The position numbers and the translations under genes are program-made. Shown here in pieces: positions 15,899-25,281 of a DNA stretch of 64,000 nt. This DNA comes from Maricaulis maris (GTDB taxonomy: Bacteria; Pseudomonadota; Alphaproteobacteria; Caulobacterales; Maricaulaceae), in assembly GCF_003634045.1 (NCBI RefSeq), contig NZ_RBIM01000002.1:1-64000 (forward strand), given 5' to 3'. The notes under the pieces are model-generated. The model was not told the origin of the DNA and did no database searches. It saw nothing but the letters and a program-made list of their open reading frames with translations. Every line of letters begins with the position of its first letter. The stretch's first letter is position 1.

Positions 15899-17923
15899 AT
15901 GGACAAGCTGACAAAATCAGCGCGCGCCGGTCGTTGGGCGTCGACGCAAGAAATCCTGTTGCAGCTGGTGCAAATTAGCACGACGGGCGAGGGTGGCCAT
16001 GATGCCTGTATCGACCAGTTGCTGGATACCGTGGCGCAATATTTCCGTCTGCCGCTCGCCATTATTTCCCAGATCGAAGATGGTCGCTACGAGGTGGAAT
16101 TCGTCCGCGACGTGAACAACGCCGTGGTCGTCGGTCAAGTCTTTGACCTCTGCGAGACCTATTGTGAACGCGTGATTGCGCTTGAACAGCCGATCTATGT
16201 CGACCGGGCCTCCGACAGCCTGTTCGCGGACCATCCATGTTATCGGAACTTGGGGCTGGAGACCTATCTCGGCGTGCGCCTGTTCGTCGATGGTGTGGTC
16301 TACGGCACGTTGAACCTGACCGGACCGGAAGCGCGCGACAAGCCTTGGTCACCGGAGGAGGTGGCCGTGCTGGAAACCGCCGGAGCCTTGGTCAGTCACC
16401 GACTTGCCTTGCGCCAGGCGGATCGCCGTTTCTCGCTCGCAGTGAAAGGAGCCAGCGTCGGCCTGTGGGAATGGGATGTGCGAACCGACGCGGTGTTCTG
16501 GTCGCCCCGCTTCATGGAGCTTGCCGGGATCACCGATCCGGATTTCCAGCCTGTATTCGACGATTTTGCGGATCGCCTGCATCCTGCGGATGTCGACCGG
16601 GTGATGTTGGCTATCAATGACCATCTTTCGCAGCGAAAACCATTCGCGATCGAGTACCGGTGGCGGCATGAACACGGCCATTATGTGTGGGTTCAGGCGC
16701 GTGGGCAGGCCGCTTGGGGGCGCGGTGGCCAAGCCTTGCGTATGGCTGGCTCCCTTGATGACATTACCGAGCGGAAGAATGTCGAAATGCGGGCGAGTGA
16801 TCGCCTGCGCCTGCTCGAAATGGCCGGGAAAGCGGCGCAGATTGGCTATATCGAGATCAGCCCCGAGGCCGGACTGGGGACGGCGAGCGATGAAGTTTAT
16901 GACATACTTGGTCTCGACCGGGCCCGGTTCGAACTCTCTTTCGACAACCTCCTGTCATGCGTGCACCGGGATGAGGCCTCGACCGCACGTGTCTTTGTCG
17001 AAGACGCGTTGGAAAGCGGTCATCTGGCGTCGGAGACCTTTCGGTTTGTGCGAAAGAGTGATGGCGATGAACGCCTGGTCCACGTGTGGATCCGGGCCGT
17101 GCGGGAAGCGGACGGGCGCAATGTGCGGACATTCAGCGTCATTCAGGATGTCACCGTGCAGCGGGCCGATGAACAGAAATTGCGTCATCAGACGGTGGAA
17201 CTGAAACGCACCAATGTGCAGCTCGAACGCTTTGCCTCGGTCGCTTCGCATGACCTTCAGGAGCCCCTGCGCAAAGTCTCGACCTATGGCGGCCTCCTGG
17301 CGCGAGATTACAGCGAGGTGCTCGACGCACGCGGGACCAAGATGGTCACCCAGATGGTCGACGCATCGCAGCGCATGCAACAATTGATCGCCGACCTGCT
17401 GCAATATTCGCGCTCGTCCCATGTCGCGTTGAAGCTGGAGGACTTGTCTCTGGCGACGTTGATCGAGGAGGTCATGGCGGACCTTGAAATGGCGATCACC
17501 GACTGCCACGCCACGATCAACTATCCTGTAGATGCCGTCATCAAGGGTGATCGGGTGTTGATGCGCCAGCTATTCGTCAACCTGATCGGCAATGCCCTGA
17601 AATACCGGGACAACACGCGGAAGCCTGTGGTTGATATCGGCGTCCAGGCGGCGACGAATTGCTGCAGGATCGTCGTCAGCGACAATGGTATCGGCTTCGA
17701 GCGCAAGCATGCCGGTCGGATATTCGAAGTGTTCCGGCGCCTGCATGCGCGTGATGCCTATCCCGGTACGGGTGTCGGCCTGGCCTTGTGTCAACGCATT
17801 GTCGAGCGTCATGGCGGTGCGATTCGGGCCGATGGTGAATGTGGTGTCGGTGCAAGTTTTACCGTCGAGTTACCGCTCGAGCCGGTTGATTGCTATTCCC
17901 TTATGACTGGCGAGACCGGGTAG
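15899..17923 (+). CDS. soluble hybrid-sensing histidine kinase (GAF-PAS-PAS-HisKA-HATPase)
   Basis: The start chosen is the ATG at 15899 (MDKLTKSARAG), giving 674 residues; the frame is open 38 codons further but that part is unlike protein. Domains in order are: GAF at about 25-165 (with YLGVRLFVDGVVYGTLNLT), a PAS_3-like fold at about 175-300 ending SLDDITERK, a second PAS at about 305-425, a HisKA dimerisation helix with the phosphoacceptor His451 in SVASHDLQEPLRK, and an ATPase domain with N box NLIGNALKYRD, G1 VSDNGIGFE and GTGVGLAL. No membrane segment is visible, so the signal is cytoplasmic. No response regulator is adjacent; an orphan receiver lies at 35238. The ligand is unknown, and a bilin site is not evident. 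Confidence 0.88.
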   Translation: MDKLTKSARAGRWASTQEILLQLVQISTTGEGGHDACIDQLLDTVAQYFRLPLAIISQIEDGRYEVEFVRDVNNAVVVGQVFDLCETYCERVIALEQPIYVDRASDSLFADHPCYRNLGLETYLGVRLFVDGVVYGTLNLTGPEARDKPWSPEEVAVLETAGALVSHRLALRQADRRFSLAVKGASVGLWEWDVRTDAVFWSPRFMELAGITDPDFQPVFDDFADRLHPADVDRVMLAINDHLSQRKPFAIEYRWRHEHGHYVWVQARGQAAWGRGGQALRMAGSLDDITERKNVEMRASDRLRLLEMAGKAAQIGYIEISPEAGLGTASDEVYDILGLDRARFELSFDNLLSCVHRDEASTARVFVEDALESGHLASETFRFVRKSDGDERLVHVWIRAVREADGRNVRTFSVIQDVTVQRADEQKLRHQTVELKRTNVQLERFASVASHDLQEPLRKVSTYGGLLARDYSEVLDARGTKMVTQMVDASQRMQQLIADLLQYSRSSHVALKLEDLSLATLIEEVMADLEMAITDCHATINYPVDAVIKGDRVLMRQLFVNLIGNALKYRDNTRKPVVDIGVQAATNCCRIVVSDNGIGFERKHAGRIFEVFRRLHARDAYPGTGVGLALCQRIVERHGGAIRADGECGVGASFTVELPLEPVDCYSLMTGETG

Positions 17924-18023
17924 GCGCAGTCCATACAATGAGTGTTTGACGAGAGGTGCGGGACGGCTGAAACTCCGAGTCAGCTCCGTACCGGTTCTTT
18001 TGTTTTTAAGAGAGTGTCCCTTC

Positions 18024-18932
18024 ATGACCCTTGAATCCCGCATTCTGGCGCGTTCCGAAGCGATCCTGCGATCCTGGCGTACGCTCAATTGGGCGAGCGC
18101 GTTTTCGGCTATCATCTATCCGGCGCTCGGCATTGCGCTGCTTACCACCATGATCGTCCTCGGACTCGCCCTCGGCGGGCTGACCCTGCGCTGGTGGTAT
18201 GCGCCGCTTTGCTTTGGCGTCACCGCGCTGACCATCTTCCTGTGCAATATGGGGATCGGGCCGCTGCACCGGATCTGGCAGCACCGGGCCGGCGAGATCA
18301 AATGGCCGGGCCAGGTCATCATCATGATCAATTGTATCCTGGCGATGCAGGGCACATTGAAGGATTGGGTCAATTATCACTCCCAGCATCACCGCTTTGC
18401 CGACAAGCCCGGTGATCCGCACAATCCGTTCGAGTCCAAGGTCTGGGCCTGGGTTGGGTGGATCCTGTGGCGCGACGAAAAGGACCTGGCGCGTCCCATG
18501 CCGATGTGGCTGAAGGATAATCCGGTCGTTCATTTCGCGGACCGCTTCCACATCACCCTGTCGCTGGTCATGCATTTTGCCATTCCGGCCGTGATCTATC
18601 TGATCGTCGCGCTGAGCGGCGGATCGCTGATCCTGACCGCCCTGATCCACGCCAGTGTGATCATCGGTCGCGGCCTGCAATTTCACGCCACCACACTGGG
18701 CGTGAATGTGTTCGGTCACATGAAGACGCCGAAATGGTTCGATTATCTGCTGGCCCTGCTGACCGGCGGCGAGGCCCTGCACGACCATCATCATGATTTC
18801 CCGCGCTCGGCCCTTCATTTGCCCAAGAAGGGCTTCTGGAACCGGGTCGTCGACTATAACGGGACCGCGCTTCTGGTGATGCGCCGCGTCGGCCTGGCTC
18901 GCAATCTGGAGATCGCGCCGCAATTTGCGTGA
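18024..18932 (+). CDS. acyl desaturase (delta-9-type fatty acid desaturase)
   Basis: The protein has 302 residues from the ATG at 18024, with AAGAGAG upstream. The three histidine boxes of the membrane di-iron acyl-CoA desaturases are present: HRIWQHR, HSQHHRFAD and HDHHHDFPR. Four membrane segments lie between them, with active-site boxes facing the cytosol. The enzyme should introduce a cis double bond in acyl chains using reductant from a ferredoxin or similar carrier, tuning membrane fluidity. It stands alone, about 100 bases after the kinase gene, and ends in a strong terminator. Confidence 0.88.
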   Translation: MTLESRILARSEAILRSWRTLNWASAFSAIIYPALGIALLTTMIVLGLALGGLTLRWWYAPLCFGVTALTIFLCNMGIGPLHRIWQHRAGEIKWPGQVIIMINCILAMQGTLKDWVNYHSQHHRFADKPGDPHNPFESKVWAWVGWILWRDEKDLARPMPMWLKDNPVVHFADRFHITLSLVMHFAIPAVIYLIVALSGGSLILTALIHASVIIGRGLQFHATTLGVNVFGHMKTPKWFDYLLALLTGGEALHDHHHDFPRSALHLPKKGFWNRVVDYNGTALLVMRRVGLARNLEIAPQFA

Positions 18933-18962
18933 TCATCCCGGCTCACGGCTGCACGGCACCCA

Positions 18963-18991
18963 AAGCCCCGACCATACGGTCGGGGCTTTTT
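18963..18991 (+). terminator. strong intrinsic terminator
   Basis: The arms AAGCCCCGACC and GGTCGGGGCTT form an 11-base-pair stem with an ATAC loop, followed by T residues. It closes the desaturase transcript. Confidence 0.92.
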
Positions 18992-19121
18992 CATGCGTTC
19001 ACGCATGCCGCGTTTTCACTGAAATCGCCGCTTTCGGCCATGGACCTGTCCCCGGTTCGGCGCTAGCGTCTTCGCAAGTGCATCATACCGAATGCTCGAT
19101 AACGGTTATAAAGGGGAGATA

Positions 19122-20288
19122 ATGTCCGATCTGGAAAGCTTCCGCGAAGAAGTCCGTGACTGGCTGGACGCCAATTGCCCGGCGGAAATGCGCCGGCCCA
19201 TGGCGAGCGAGAACGACGCTGTCTGGGGTGGCAAGAAGACCAAATACTCCGAACCGCAACAACTGTGGCTCGACCGGATGGCGTCCAAGGGATGGACGGT
19301 GCCGGAATGGCCGACCGAGTATGGCGGCGGTGGTCTCGACAAGGCTGAAGCCAAGGTGTTGCGTCAGGAGATGCAGCGCATCAAGGCGCGTTCGCCGCTG
19401 CAATCCTTCGGCATCTGGATGCTTGGACCGGCTCTGTTGAAATACGGCACCCATGAGCAAAAGCTGGAGCATCTGCCAAAGATCGCGCGCGGGGAAATCC
19501 GCTGGGCCCAAGGCTATTCCGAGCCGAATGCCGGGTCCGACCTCGCTGCGCTGATGACCAAGTGCGAGGACAAGGGCGACCATTACCTGATCAATGGTCA
19601 GAAAATCTGGACTTCCTATGCCGATCAGGCCGACTGGATCTTTGCCCTCGTGCGTACTGATTTCGAGGCCAAGAAGCATGAAGGCATTTCCTTCATCCTG
19701 GTCGACATGGATCAGCCGGGGGTCACCACCAAGCCGATCAAGCTGATCTCCGGAAAATCACCCTTCTGCGAGACCTTTTTCGACGACGCACGAGCCGAGA
19801 AGCACAATGTGGTCGGCGAACTCAACAAGGGCTGGACGGTCGCCAAATATCTCTTGACCCATGAGCGCGAAATGATCGGCGGCATGGGATCGGGCGCCAT
19901 GCGCCCGGCTGGCGATGTTGCTGTGCAGATGCTGGGCAAGGACGAGCACGGACGCCTGGCTGACCCGCTGTTGCGGACGGATATCGTGCGTCTGGAAATC
20001 GATGGTCTGGCCTTTATGTCGACGATGGAACGCGTCTCCGACGAGGCCAAGGCCGGGCAGGGCATGGGCGCCAATTCCTCGGTTCTGAAATACTACGGCA
20101 CCGAGCTCAACAAGCGCCGCCTCGAACTGATGATGGACAGTGTCGGTCAGGACGGTCTGGAATGGGGCGTCGATGATGATGTTGCGGCCAATTGGCTGCG
20201 CACCAAGGGCAATTCGATCGAGGGCGGCACGTCCGAGGTCCAGCTCAACATCATTTCCAAACGCATTCTCGAATTGCCGTCCGCTTAA
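19122..20288 (+). CDS. acyl-CoA dehydrogenase, catalytic subunit of a probable heteromer
   Basis: The protein has 388 residues from the ATG at 19122, chosen because AAGGGGAG precedes it. It has the ACAD fold: FAD loop QGYSEPNAGSDLA, the middle beta-domain, and the C-terminal IEGGTSEVQLNIISKRIL, where the Glu is the expected catalytic base. It opens the eight-gene acyl-CoA operon. The neighbour directly downstream is a second ACAD of similar size that lacks this glutamate, an arrangement known from alpha2beta2 dehydrogenases of steroid and bile-acid side-chain catabolism. It dehydrogenates an acyl-CoA to the 2-enoyl form, passing electrons to ETF; the substrate is unproven. Confidence 0.85.
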   Translation: MSDLESFREEVRDWLDANCPAEMRRPMASENDAVWGGKKTKYSEPQQLWLDRMASKGWTVPEWPTEYGGGGLDKAEAKVLRQEMQRIKARSPLQSFGIWMLGPALLKYGTHEQKLEHLPKIARGEIRWAQGYSEPNAGSDLAALMTKCEDKGDHYLINGQKIWTSYADQADWIFALVRTDFEAKKHEGISFILVDMDQPGVTTKPIKLISGKSPFCETFFDDARAEKHNVVGELNKGWTVAKYLLTHEREMIGGMGSGAMRPAGDVAVQMLGKDEHGRLADPLLRTDIVRLEIDGLAFMSTMERVSDEAKAGQGMGANSSVLKYYGTELNKRRLELMMDSVGQDGLEWGVDDDVAANWLRTKGNSIEGGTSEVQLNIISKRILELPSA

Positions 20289-20315
20289 GAGACGCACCAA
20301 AGGGGAGAGACCATC

Positions 20316-21455
20316 ATGGCCATGGTGCTCAATGAAGAAGCCGGCATGCTCAAGGATGCCGCCCGCGGATTTCTCGCGGACAGCGCGCCGCTCGCGCAAT
20401 TGCGCAATCTGCGTGACACCGACAATGCAGACGGGTTCGACCGCAAGACCTGGGCCGCAATGGCCGAGATGGGCTGGACCAGCGTCTTGGTGCCTGAAGA
20501 CCAGGGCGGTGTCGAAATGGGGTATGTCGCTGCGGGCGTCATCGCCGAGGAGATGGGCCGGACGTTGACCGCCTCGCCCTTCCTGTCGACCGCGGTCATG
20601 GGCGCCACGGCGCTGTCGCGTTTCGGGTCTGACGGCCAGAAGGGTGAATGGTTGCCGCGCATTGCTGCCGGCGAAGCCATCACGGCAATCGCCGTCGACG
20701 AAGGCCGCAAGCACAACCCGTCCAGCGTTACGACGACGGCAGAACGTTCGGGCAATGGGTTCAAGCTCAACGGCAAGAAAAGCTTTGTCGCCGAGGGGCA
20801 TGTCGCCGACATGATGATTGTCTCGGCACGCACCGCCGGCAGTGAAAACGAAGCCGAGGGTATCTCGCTCTTCCTGGTGCCCATGGATGCTGCCGGGTTG
20901 GCGGTGGACCGTATCAAGACCGTCGACAGCCGCAATTTCGCGACTGTCACCTTGGATGGTGTTGATGTGACGGCCGATGCCGTGCTGGGCGAGGTCGATG
21001 GCGGGCTCGCGGCACTGGAAGCCGTGCTCGATGCCGGTCGCGCCGGCCTGTCGGCCGAAATGTCCGGCTCGGCCCAGCAATGCCTTGAAAGCACGGTGGG
21101 CTATCTGAAAGAGCGCAAGCAGTTCGGCCAGATCATCGGCACCTTCCAGGCGCTGCAGCACCGCGCGGCGCATCTTTATTCCGAGGTCGAGCTTGGCAAG
21201 TCGATCGTGCTGAAAGCCCTGCAGACCCTCGACGCCGCGCCGGAGCATGCCGCGATGATGGTGTCAGCGGCCAAGGCCAAGCTCGGTCAGGTCGCCCAGC
21301 TGGCTGCCCAGGAAGGCGTGCAGATGCATGGCGGGATGGGCATGACGGACGAGTTCGATATCGGCTTCTTCATGAAGCGGATCCGGGTGGCCGAGGCGCT
21401 CTATGGTGACGCCAACTATCACGCCGAGAAATTCGCCCGCATGCGGCAATACTGA
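20316..21455 (+). CDS. acyl-CoA dehydrogenase, probable non-catalytic partner subunit
   Basis: The protein has 379 residues. ACAD architecture is clear: an N-terminal helical domain, a beta-domain, and a C-terminal four-helix bundle with KERKQFGQIIGTFQALQH and QMHGGMGMTDEFDIGFFMKR. At the site where catalytic ACADs carry EG in the last helix, this one has ALYGDANYH, so the usual glutamate is missing. Paired with the catalytic ACAD 27 bases upstream it probably forms a heterotetramer. AAGGGGAG lies ahead of the ATG; a second ATG at 20322 is also possible. Confidence 0.82.
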   Translation: MAMVLNEEAGMLKDAARGFLADSAPLAQLRNLRDTDNADGFDRKTWAAMAEMGWTSVLVPEDQGGVEMGYVAAGVIAEEMGRTLTASPFLSTAVMGATALSRFGSDGQKGEWLPRIAAGEAITAIAVDEGRKHNPSSVTTTAERSGNGFKLNGKKSFVAEGHVADMMIVSARTAGSENEAEGISLFLVPMDAAGLAVDRIKTVDSRNFATVTLDGVDVTADAVLGEVDGGLAALEAVLDAGRAGLSAEMSGSAQQCLESTVGYLKERKQFGQIIGTFQALQHRAAHLYSEVELGKSIVLKALQTLDAAPEHAAMMVSAAKAKLGQVAQLAAQEGVQMHGGMGMTDEFDIGFFMKRIRVAEALYGDANYHAEKFARMRQY

Positions 21456-21484
21456 TCCGCGAGGTTCGCGGAGGAGGAAACATC

Positions 21485-22276
21485 ATGGATTACCAAGGCA
21501 AGGTGGTCGCGATCACCGGCGGCGCCCGCGGCATTGGCTTGGCGATGGCGCAGGCCTTCCACGCTCAGGGCGCCCAAGTCGCGCTCGCCGATCTGGACGG
21601 GGCCGAACAGGCAGCGGCGCAGTTCGGCGGCATCGGCATGAAAGTCGACGTCACCAAGGAAGCCGAGATCGCTGCCTTTCTCGACAAGGTCGAGGCTGAG
21701 TTGGGGCCGGTCGCGGTCTATGTTTCCAATGCCGGCATATTGCGCACCGATGAACCGAGTTGGGACGCGGCTGGCGCTGATGACAAGGCCTGGCAGGACA
21801 GTTTCGAGGTCAATGTGATGGGCGCCGTTCGTGGGGCCCGCCAGGTCTGGCCGCGCATGAAGGCGCAGGGCGGCGGCGTGTTTGTGCTGGTGGCGTCGGC
21901 CGCGGGCCTGCTCGCCCAGATCGGAGCCTCCTCTTACACCGCCTCCAAACATGCCGCTGTCTCCTTTGCCGAGAGCTTGGCAATCGGGCATGGTGATGAA
22001 GGGCTGCAAGTCGTGTGCGTGTGCCCGCAGGCGGTCCGCACAGACATGCTGGGCGGTAGCGAGGATGGCGGCATTGCCGGCGCTGATGGTATCGTCGAGC
22101 CGTCCGATGTCGCGGCCGAGACGCTCGCAGCGATCGCAGAGAAGCGCTTTCTGGCGCTACCACATGACAGTGTCCCGGCCTATGAGCGGGCCCGGGCCAA
22201 TGAGCGCGACCGCTGGATTGGCGGGATGCGGAAATTCCGTCGCATGATGATGGGCGCTCGTGGCCGACCGGTTTAG
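21485..22276 (+). CDS. short-chain dehydrogenase/reductase
   Basis: The 263-residue classical SDR has the cofactor motif TGGARGIGLA (TGxxxGxG) near residue 12, an NAG motif in VYVSNAGIL, a serine in VLVASAAGLL and the catalytic YTASK. Asp after the second strand (ALADLDGAE) suggests NAD preference. It probably oxidises a hydroxy group on the acyl-CoA or ring substrate of the operon. The C-terminus is longer than the core fold and basic (RKFRRMMMGARGRP). Confidence 0.85.
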   Translation: MDYQGKVVAITGGARGIGLAMAQAFHAQGAQVALADLDGAEQAAAQFGGIGMKVDVTKEAEIAAFLDKVEAELGPVAVYVSNAGILRTDEPSWDAAGADDKAWQDSFEVNVMGAVRGARQVWPRMKAQGGGVFVLVASAAGLLAQIGASSYTASKHAAVSFAESLAIGHGDEGLQVVCVCPQAVRTDMLGGSEDGGIAGADGIVEPSDVAAETLAAIAEKRFLALPHDSVPAYERARANERDRWIGGMRKFRRMMMGARGRPV

Positions 22277-22336
22277 ACCAACACGTAAAAGCATAATCAG
22301 AACAGACACAACGGTAGAGAGATCAAGGGGAGAAAC

Positions 22337-23566
22337 ATGGATCTGGGTATGTCAGAGCGCGTCAAGCCGCTCATCGAGCAGGTCCGCGCCATGGTGCGCG
22401 ACGTCGTCATGCCGGTTGAGGCCGAATACCATGCGGAGATCGGCAAGGCCGGCGACCGTTTTGCCTTCACCGACCGTCAGACCGAAATCCTTGAGAGCCT
22501 GAAAGCCGAGGCCCGCAAGCGCGGCCTGTGGAATTTCTGGCTCACCGGTTCGGATCGCGGCTATGGTCTTTCGACCGTGGAATACGCCTATCTGGCCGAG
22601 GAAATGGGCTGGTCGCAACTGGCCGCCGAGACCTTCAACTGCTCGGCGCCTGACACCGGCAATATGGAAGTCATCGAGCGCTACGGTAACGCCGAGCAGA
22701 AGAAGAAATATCTCGAGCCGCTGCTCGCGGGCAAAATGCGTTCAGCCTACCTGATGACCGAGCCGGATGTGGCTTCCTCGGACGCCACCAATATCGCCTT
22801 CTCTGCCGTCGAGGATGGTGATGAATGGGTACTCAATGGCGAGAAATACTGGGCCTCGGGCGCCGGTGATCCGCGCTGCGCCGTTTATGTGTTGATGACC
22901 CGCACCGAAGGCGATGACGCGCCGCGCCATGGGCGCCACTCGCAATTCCTGATCGACAGCGATCTGCCCGGTATCGAGATCCTGCGCCCGATGACGGTGT
23001 TCGGTCATGACGATGCCCCGCACGGTCACATGCATATCCGCTTCACCAATGTGCGCGTGTCCAAGGACTGCCTCATCCTCGGTCGCGGTCGCGGCTTCGA
23101 GATTTCGCAAGGCCGCCTTGGGCCGGGCCGGATCCACCACTGCATGCGTGCGATTGGCCAGGCGGAGCGGGCGCTGGAACTGATGTGCCGTCGCTCGGTG
23201 TCGCGGACGGCTTTTGGCAAGCCGCTGGCCAAGCTGGGCGCAAATTACGACATCATTGCCGAGCGCCGCATGGCGATCGAACAGGCGCGCCTGCTTTGCC
23301 TGAAAGCCGCCTGGATGATGGACCAGGGTGATCCGCGCGCGGCTGCGCCGTGGATTTCCCAGATCAAGGTTGTCGCGCCCCGCGTGGCCCTGGAGACGGT
23401 TGATGAGGCGATGCAGATGCATGGCGGCACCGGGGTTTCCCAGGACACGCCGCTGGCCGCCATGTGGACCGGCCTGCGCACGCTGCGCTTTGCCGACGGG
23501 CCCGACGCCGTGCACCGCATGGTCATTGGTCGCAAGGAACTCAAGCCCTACGCCAATGAGGTCTGA
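22337..23566 (+). CDS. acyl-CoA dehydrogenase (ACAD10/11-like)
   Basis: The 409-residue ACAD has the features of the longer ACAD10/11-type branch: YLMTEPDVASSDATN in the FAD loop, GDPRCAVYVLMTRT, the long loop GRHSQFLIDSDLPG, GRGRGFEISQGRLGPGRIHHCMR, and the C-terminal LRFADGPDAVHRMVIGRKEL. The usual EG is replaced by DGPD at the end, as is typical for this branch, whose catalytic base lies elsewhere. A third dehydrogenase in the operon implies a second dehydrogenation step or a different chain length. A 60-base gap with GGGGAG separates it from the SDR gene. Confidence 0.83.
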   Translation: MDLGMSERVKPLIEQVRAMVRDVVMPVEAEYHAEIGKAGDRFAFTDRQTEILESLKAEARKRGLWNFWLTGSDRGYGLSTVEYAYLAEEMGWSQLAAETFNCSAPDTGNMEVIERYGNAEQKKKYLEPLLAGKMRSAYLMTEPDVASSDATNIAFSAVEDGDEWVLNGEKYWASGAGDPRCAVYVLMTRTEGDDAPRHGRHSQFLIDSDLPGIEILRPMTVFGHDDAPHGHMHIRFTNVRVSKDCLILGRGRGFEISQGRLGPGRIHHCMRAIGQAERALELMCRRSVSRTAFGKPLAKLGANYDIIAERRMAIEQARLLCLKAAWMMDQGDPRAAAPWISQIKVVAPRVALETVDEAMQMHGGTGVSQDTPLAAMWTGLRTLRFADGPDAVHRMVIGRKELKPYANEV

Positions 23567-23568
23567 TC

Positions 23569-25281
23569 ATGGTGCAGCGTAAACCCGCCCCGCCGCGGGC
23601 CGTTCTCGAACAGATCGCCAGGCAGGTCGCCGAAGCGGAGCCGGTGCTCAATATCGCCGAGACGGATGTTCTCGGCGTGACGCAGAAGGCCTATGTCAAC
23701 GCGCCGGCCGATCTGCGCTTCCTGCTGCTCAAGGCGATGGAGCATGGCGACAAGACGGCGGTGGTCTTTGAAGGCCAGCGCTGGTCCTTTGCCGACCTGG
23801 CCGCGAAATCCGTGGCCTTTGCCAACACGCTGATCGACCGCCATGGCGTCAAGCCGGGCACGCGGGTGGCGCTGGCCTTGCGCAATTGTCCTGAATGGAT
23901 GGCCTGTTTCCTCGGTGTCATCGCGGCAGGCGGTGTCATCGTGCCGATCAATGGCTGGTGGACCAGCGAGGAGATGGCCTTCGGTCTGGAAGACTGCGGT
24001 GCCAAGATCGTCATCGCCGGTGCCCGCCAGATCGAGCGCATACGCCCGCACGCCGGACGGCTGGGCCTGACCCTGATCGCCGGTCGTGGCGAGATCGATG
24101 GCGTTGCCGACACGTTTGATGCCATGGTCGCCGCCAGTGCCGGCAAGCCGCCGCCGGAATTCGTCATCGATACTGACAGCGATTTCGCGATCTTCTACAC
24201 GTCGGGTTCGACAGGAAAACCCAAGGGTGCGGTGCTGACCCATCGCGGTGCGGTGACGACCATCCTGTCCTTTGCCTTGCTCGGCGCGGCCCTGAAACTG
24301 GCCAATGGCGACCAGGAATTCGTCGACGGCGATCCCGGCGTTCTGGTCTGCCTGCCGCTCTTTCATTGCACCGGGTCACACGCGGTCTTCATGCTGTCCA
24401 TGTTTTCCGGTCGCAAGATGGCGTTGATGCGCAAATGGGATGCCGGTGACGCCGTCGACATCATCCAGGCGGAAAAACTGACCGACATGGTTGGCGTGCC
24501 GACCATGTCGCACGAGTTGACCCTGGAGGCGGAGCGTCGCGGCATTGTTCTCGAGACGCTTCAGTCCATGGGGACAGGTGGCGCCAAGCGCCCCGAAGCC
24601 CATGTCGAGAAGATCAACGAGGTCTTCCCGCAGGCCTGGTCGTCCTCAGGCTACGGCCTGACCGAAACCAATGCGCTGGGCACGTTCAACGGGCTGGGCG
24701 AATACCAGGCCAAGCCGGGTTCATGCGGCGCGCCGCTGCCGGCCGTGACCTTCATCAAGACGGTGGATGAAAACGGCAACGAGACCCCGACCGGCGAACC
24801 GGGCGAAGTCTGGATCCAGTCACCGGCGGTATTCCGCGGCTATCTCAACCAGCCCGAGGCCACTGCGGACGTGCTGACCGCGGACCGCTGGTTCAAGACC
24901 GGTGATGTCGGCATCCTCGACGAGGACGGCTTCCTGTTCATCGTTGACCGCATCAAGGACATGGTCCTGCGCGGCGGCGAGAATGTCAGCTGCCTGGAAG
25001 TGGAGGGCGCACTGGCGCACCATCCCGACATCCTGGAAGCGGCGGTGATCGGTATTCCGGACGAACGTCTTGGCGAGCGGGTCGGAGCGGCGATCCTCGC
25101 CCGTGACGGTGCGACCCTGACCGATGAGGACATCAAGACTTTCCTCAAACCTCACCTGGCCCCGTTCAAGATTCCCGACCGGATCTGGCTGATGGATACC
25201 CCCTTGCCGCGTGGCGGGACCAGCAAGATCGACAAGCCGGGCTTGCGCAAAATGCTTTTGACCCAAGGGGAGACCGCCTGA
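23569..25281 (+). CDS. acyl-CoA synthetase (AMP-forming)
   Basis: This 570-residue adenylate-forming ligase has all core motifs: A3 YTSGSTGKPKGAV at about residues 208-220, A5 GYGLTETNALG at about 362-372, A8 TGDVGILDEDGFLFIVDRIKD, and the C-terminal lysine region PLPRGGTSKIDKPGLR. It activates a free acid to an acyl-adenylate and then the CoA thioester, feeding the dehydrogenases of the operon. It begins two bases after the preceding gene stops and its TGA overlaps the MaoC start in TGATG. Substrate class (fatty, aryl or steroid acid) cannot be read from these motifs. Confidence 0.92.
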   Translation: MVQRKPAPPRAVLEQIARQVAEAEPVLNIAETDVLGVTQKAYVNAPADLRFLLLKAMEHGDKTAVVFEGQRWSFADLAAKSVAFANTLIDRHGVKPGTRVALALRNCPEWMACFLGVIAAGGVIVPINGWWTSEEMAFGLEDCGAKIVIAGARQIERIRPHAGRLGLTLIAGRGEIDGVADTFDAMVAASAGKPPPEFVIDTDSDFAIFYTSGSTGKPKGAVLTHRGAVTTILSFALLGAALKLANGDQEFVDGDPGVLVCLPLFHCTGSHAVFMLSMFSGRKMALMRKWDAGDAVDIIQAEKLTDMVGVPTMSHELTLEAERRGIVLETLQSMGTGGAKRPEAHVEKINEVFPQAWSSSGYGLTETNALGTFNGLGEYQAKPGSCGAPLPAVTFIKTVDENGNETPTGEPGEVWIQSPAVFRGYLNQPEATADVLTADRWFKTGDVGILDEDGFLFIVDRIKDMVLRGGENVSCLEVEGALAHHPDILEAAVIGIPDERLGERVGAAILARDGATLTDEDIKTFLKPHLAPFKIPDRIWLMDTPLPRGGTSKIDKPGLRKMLLTQGETA

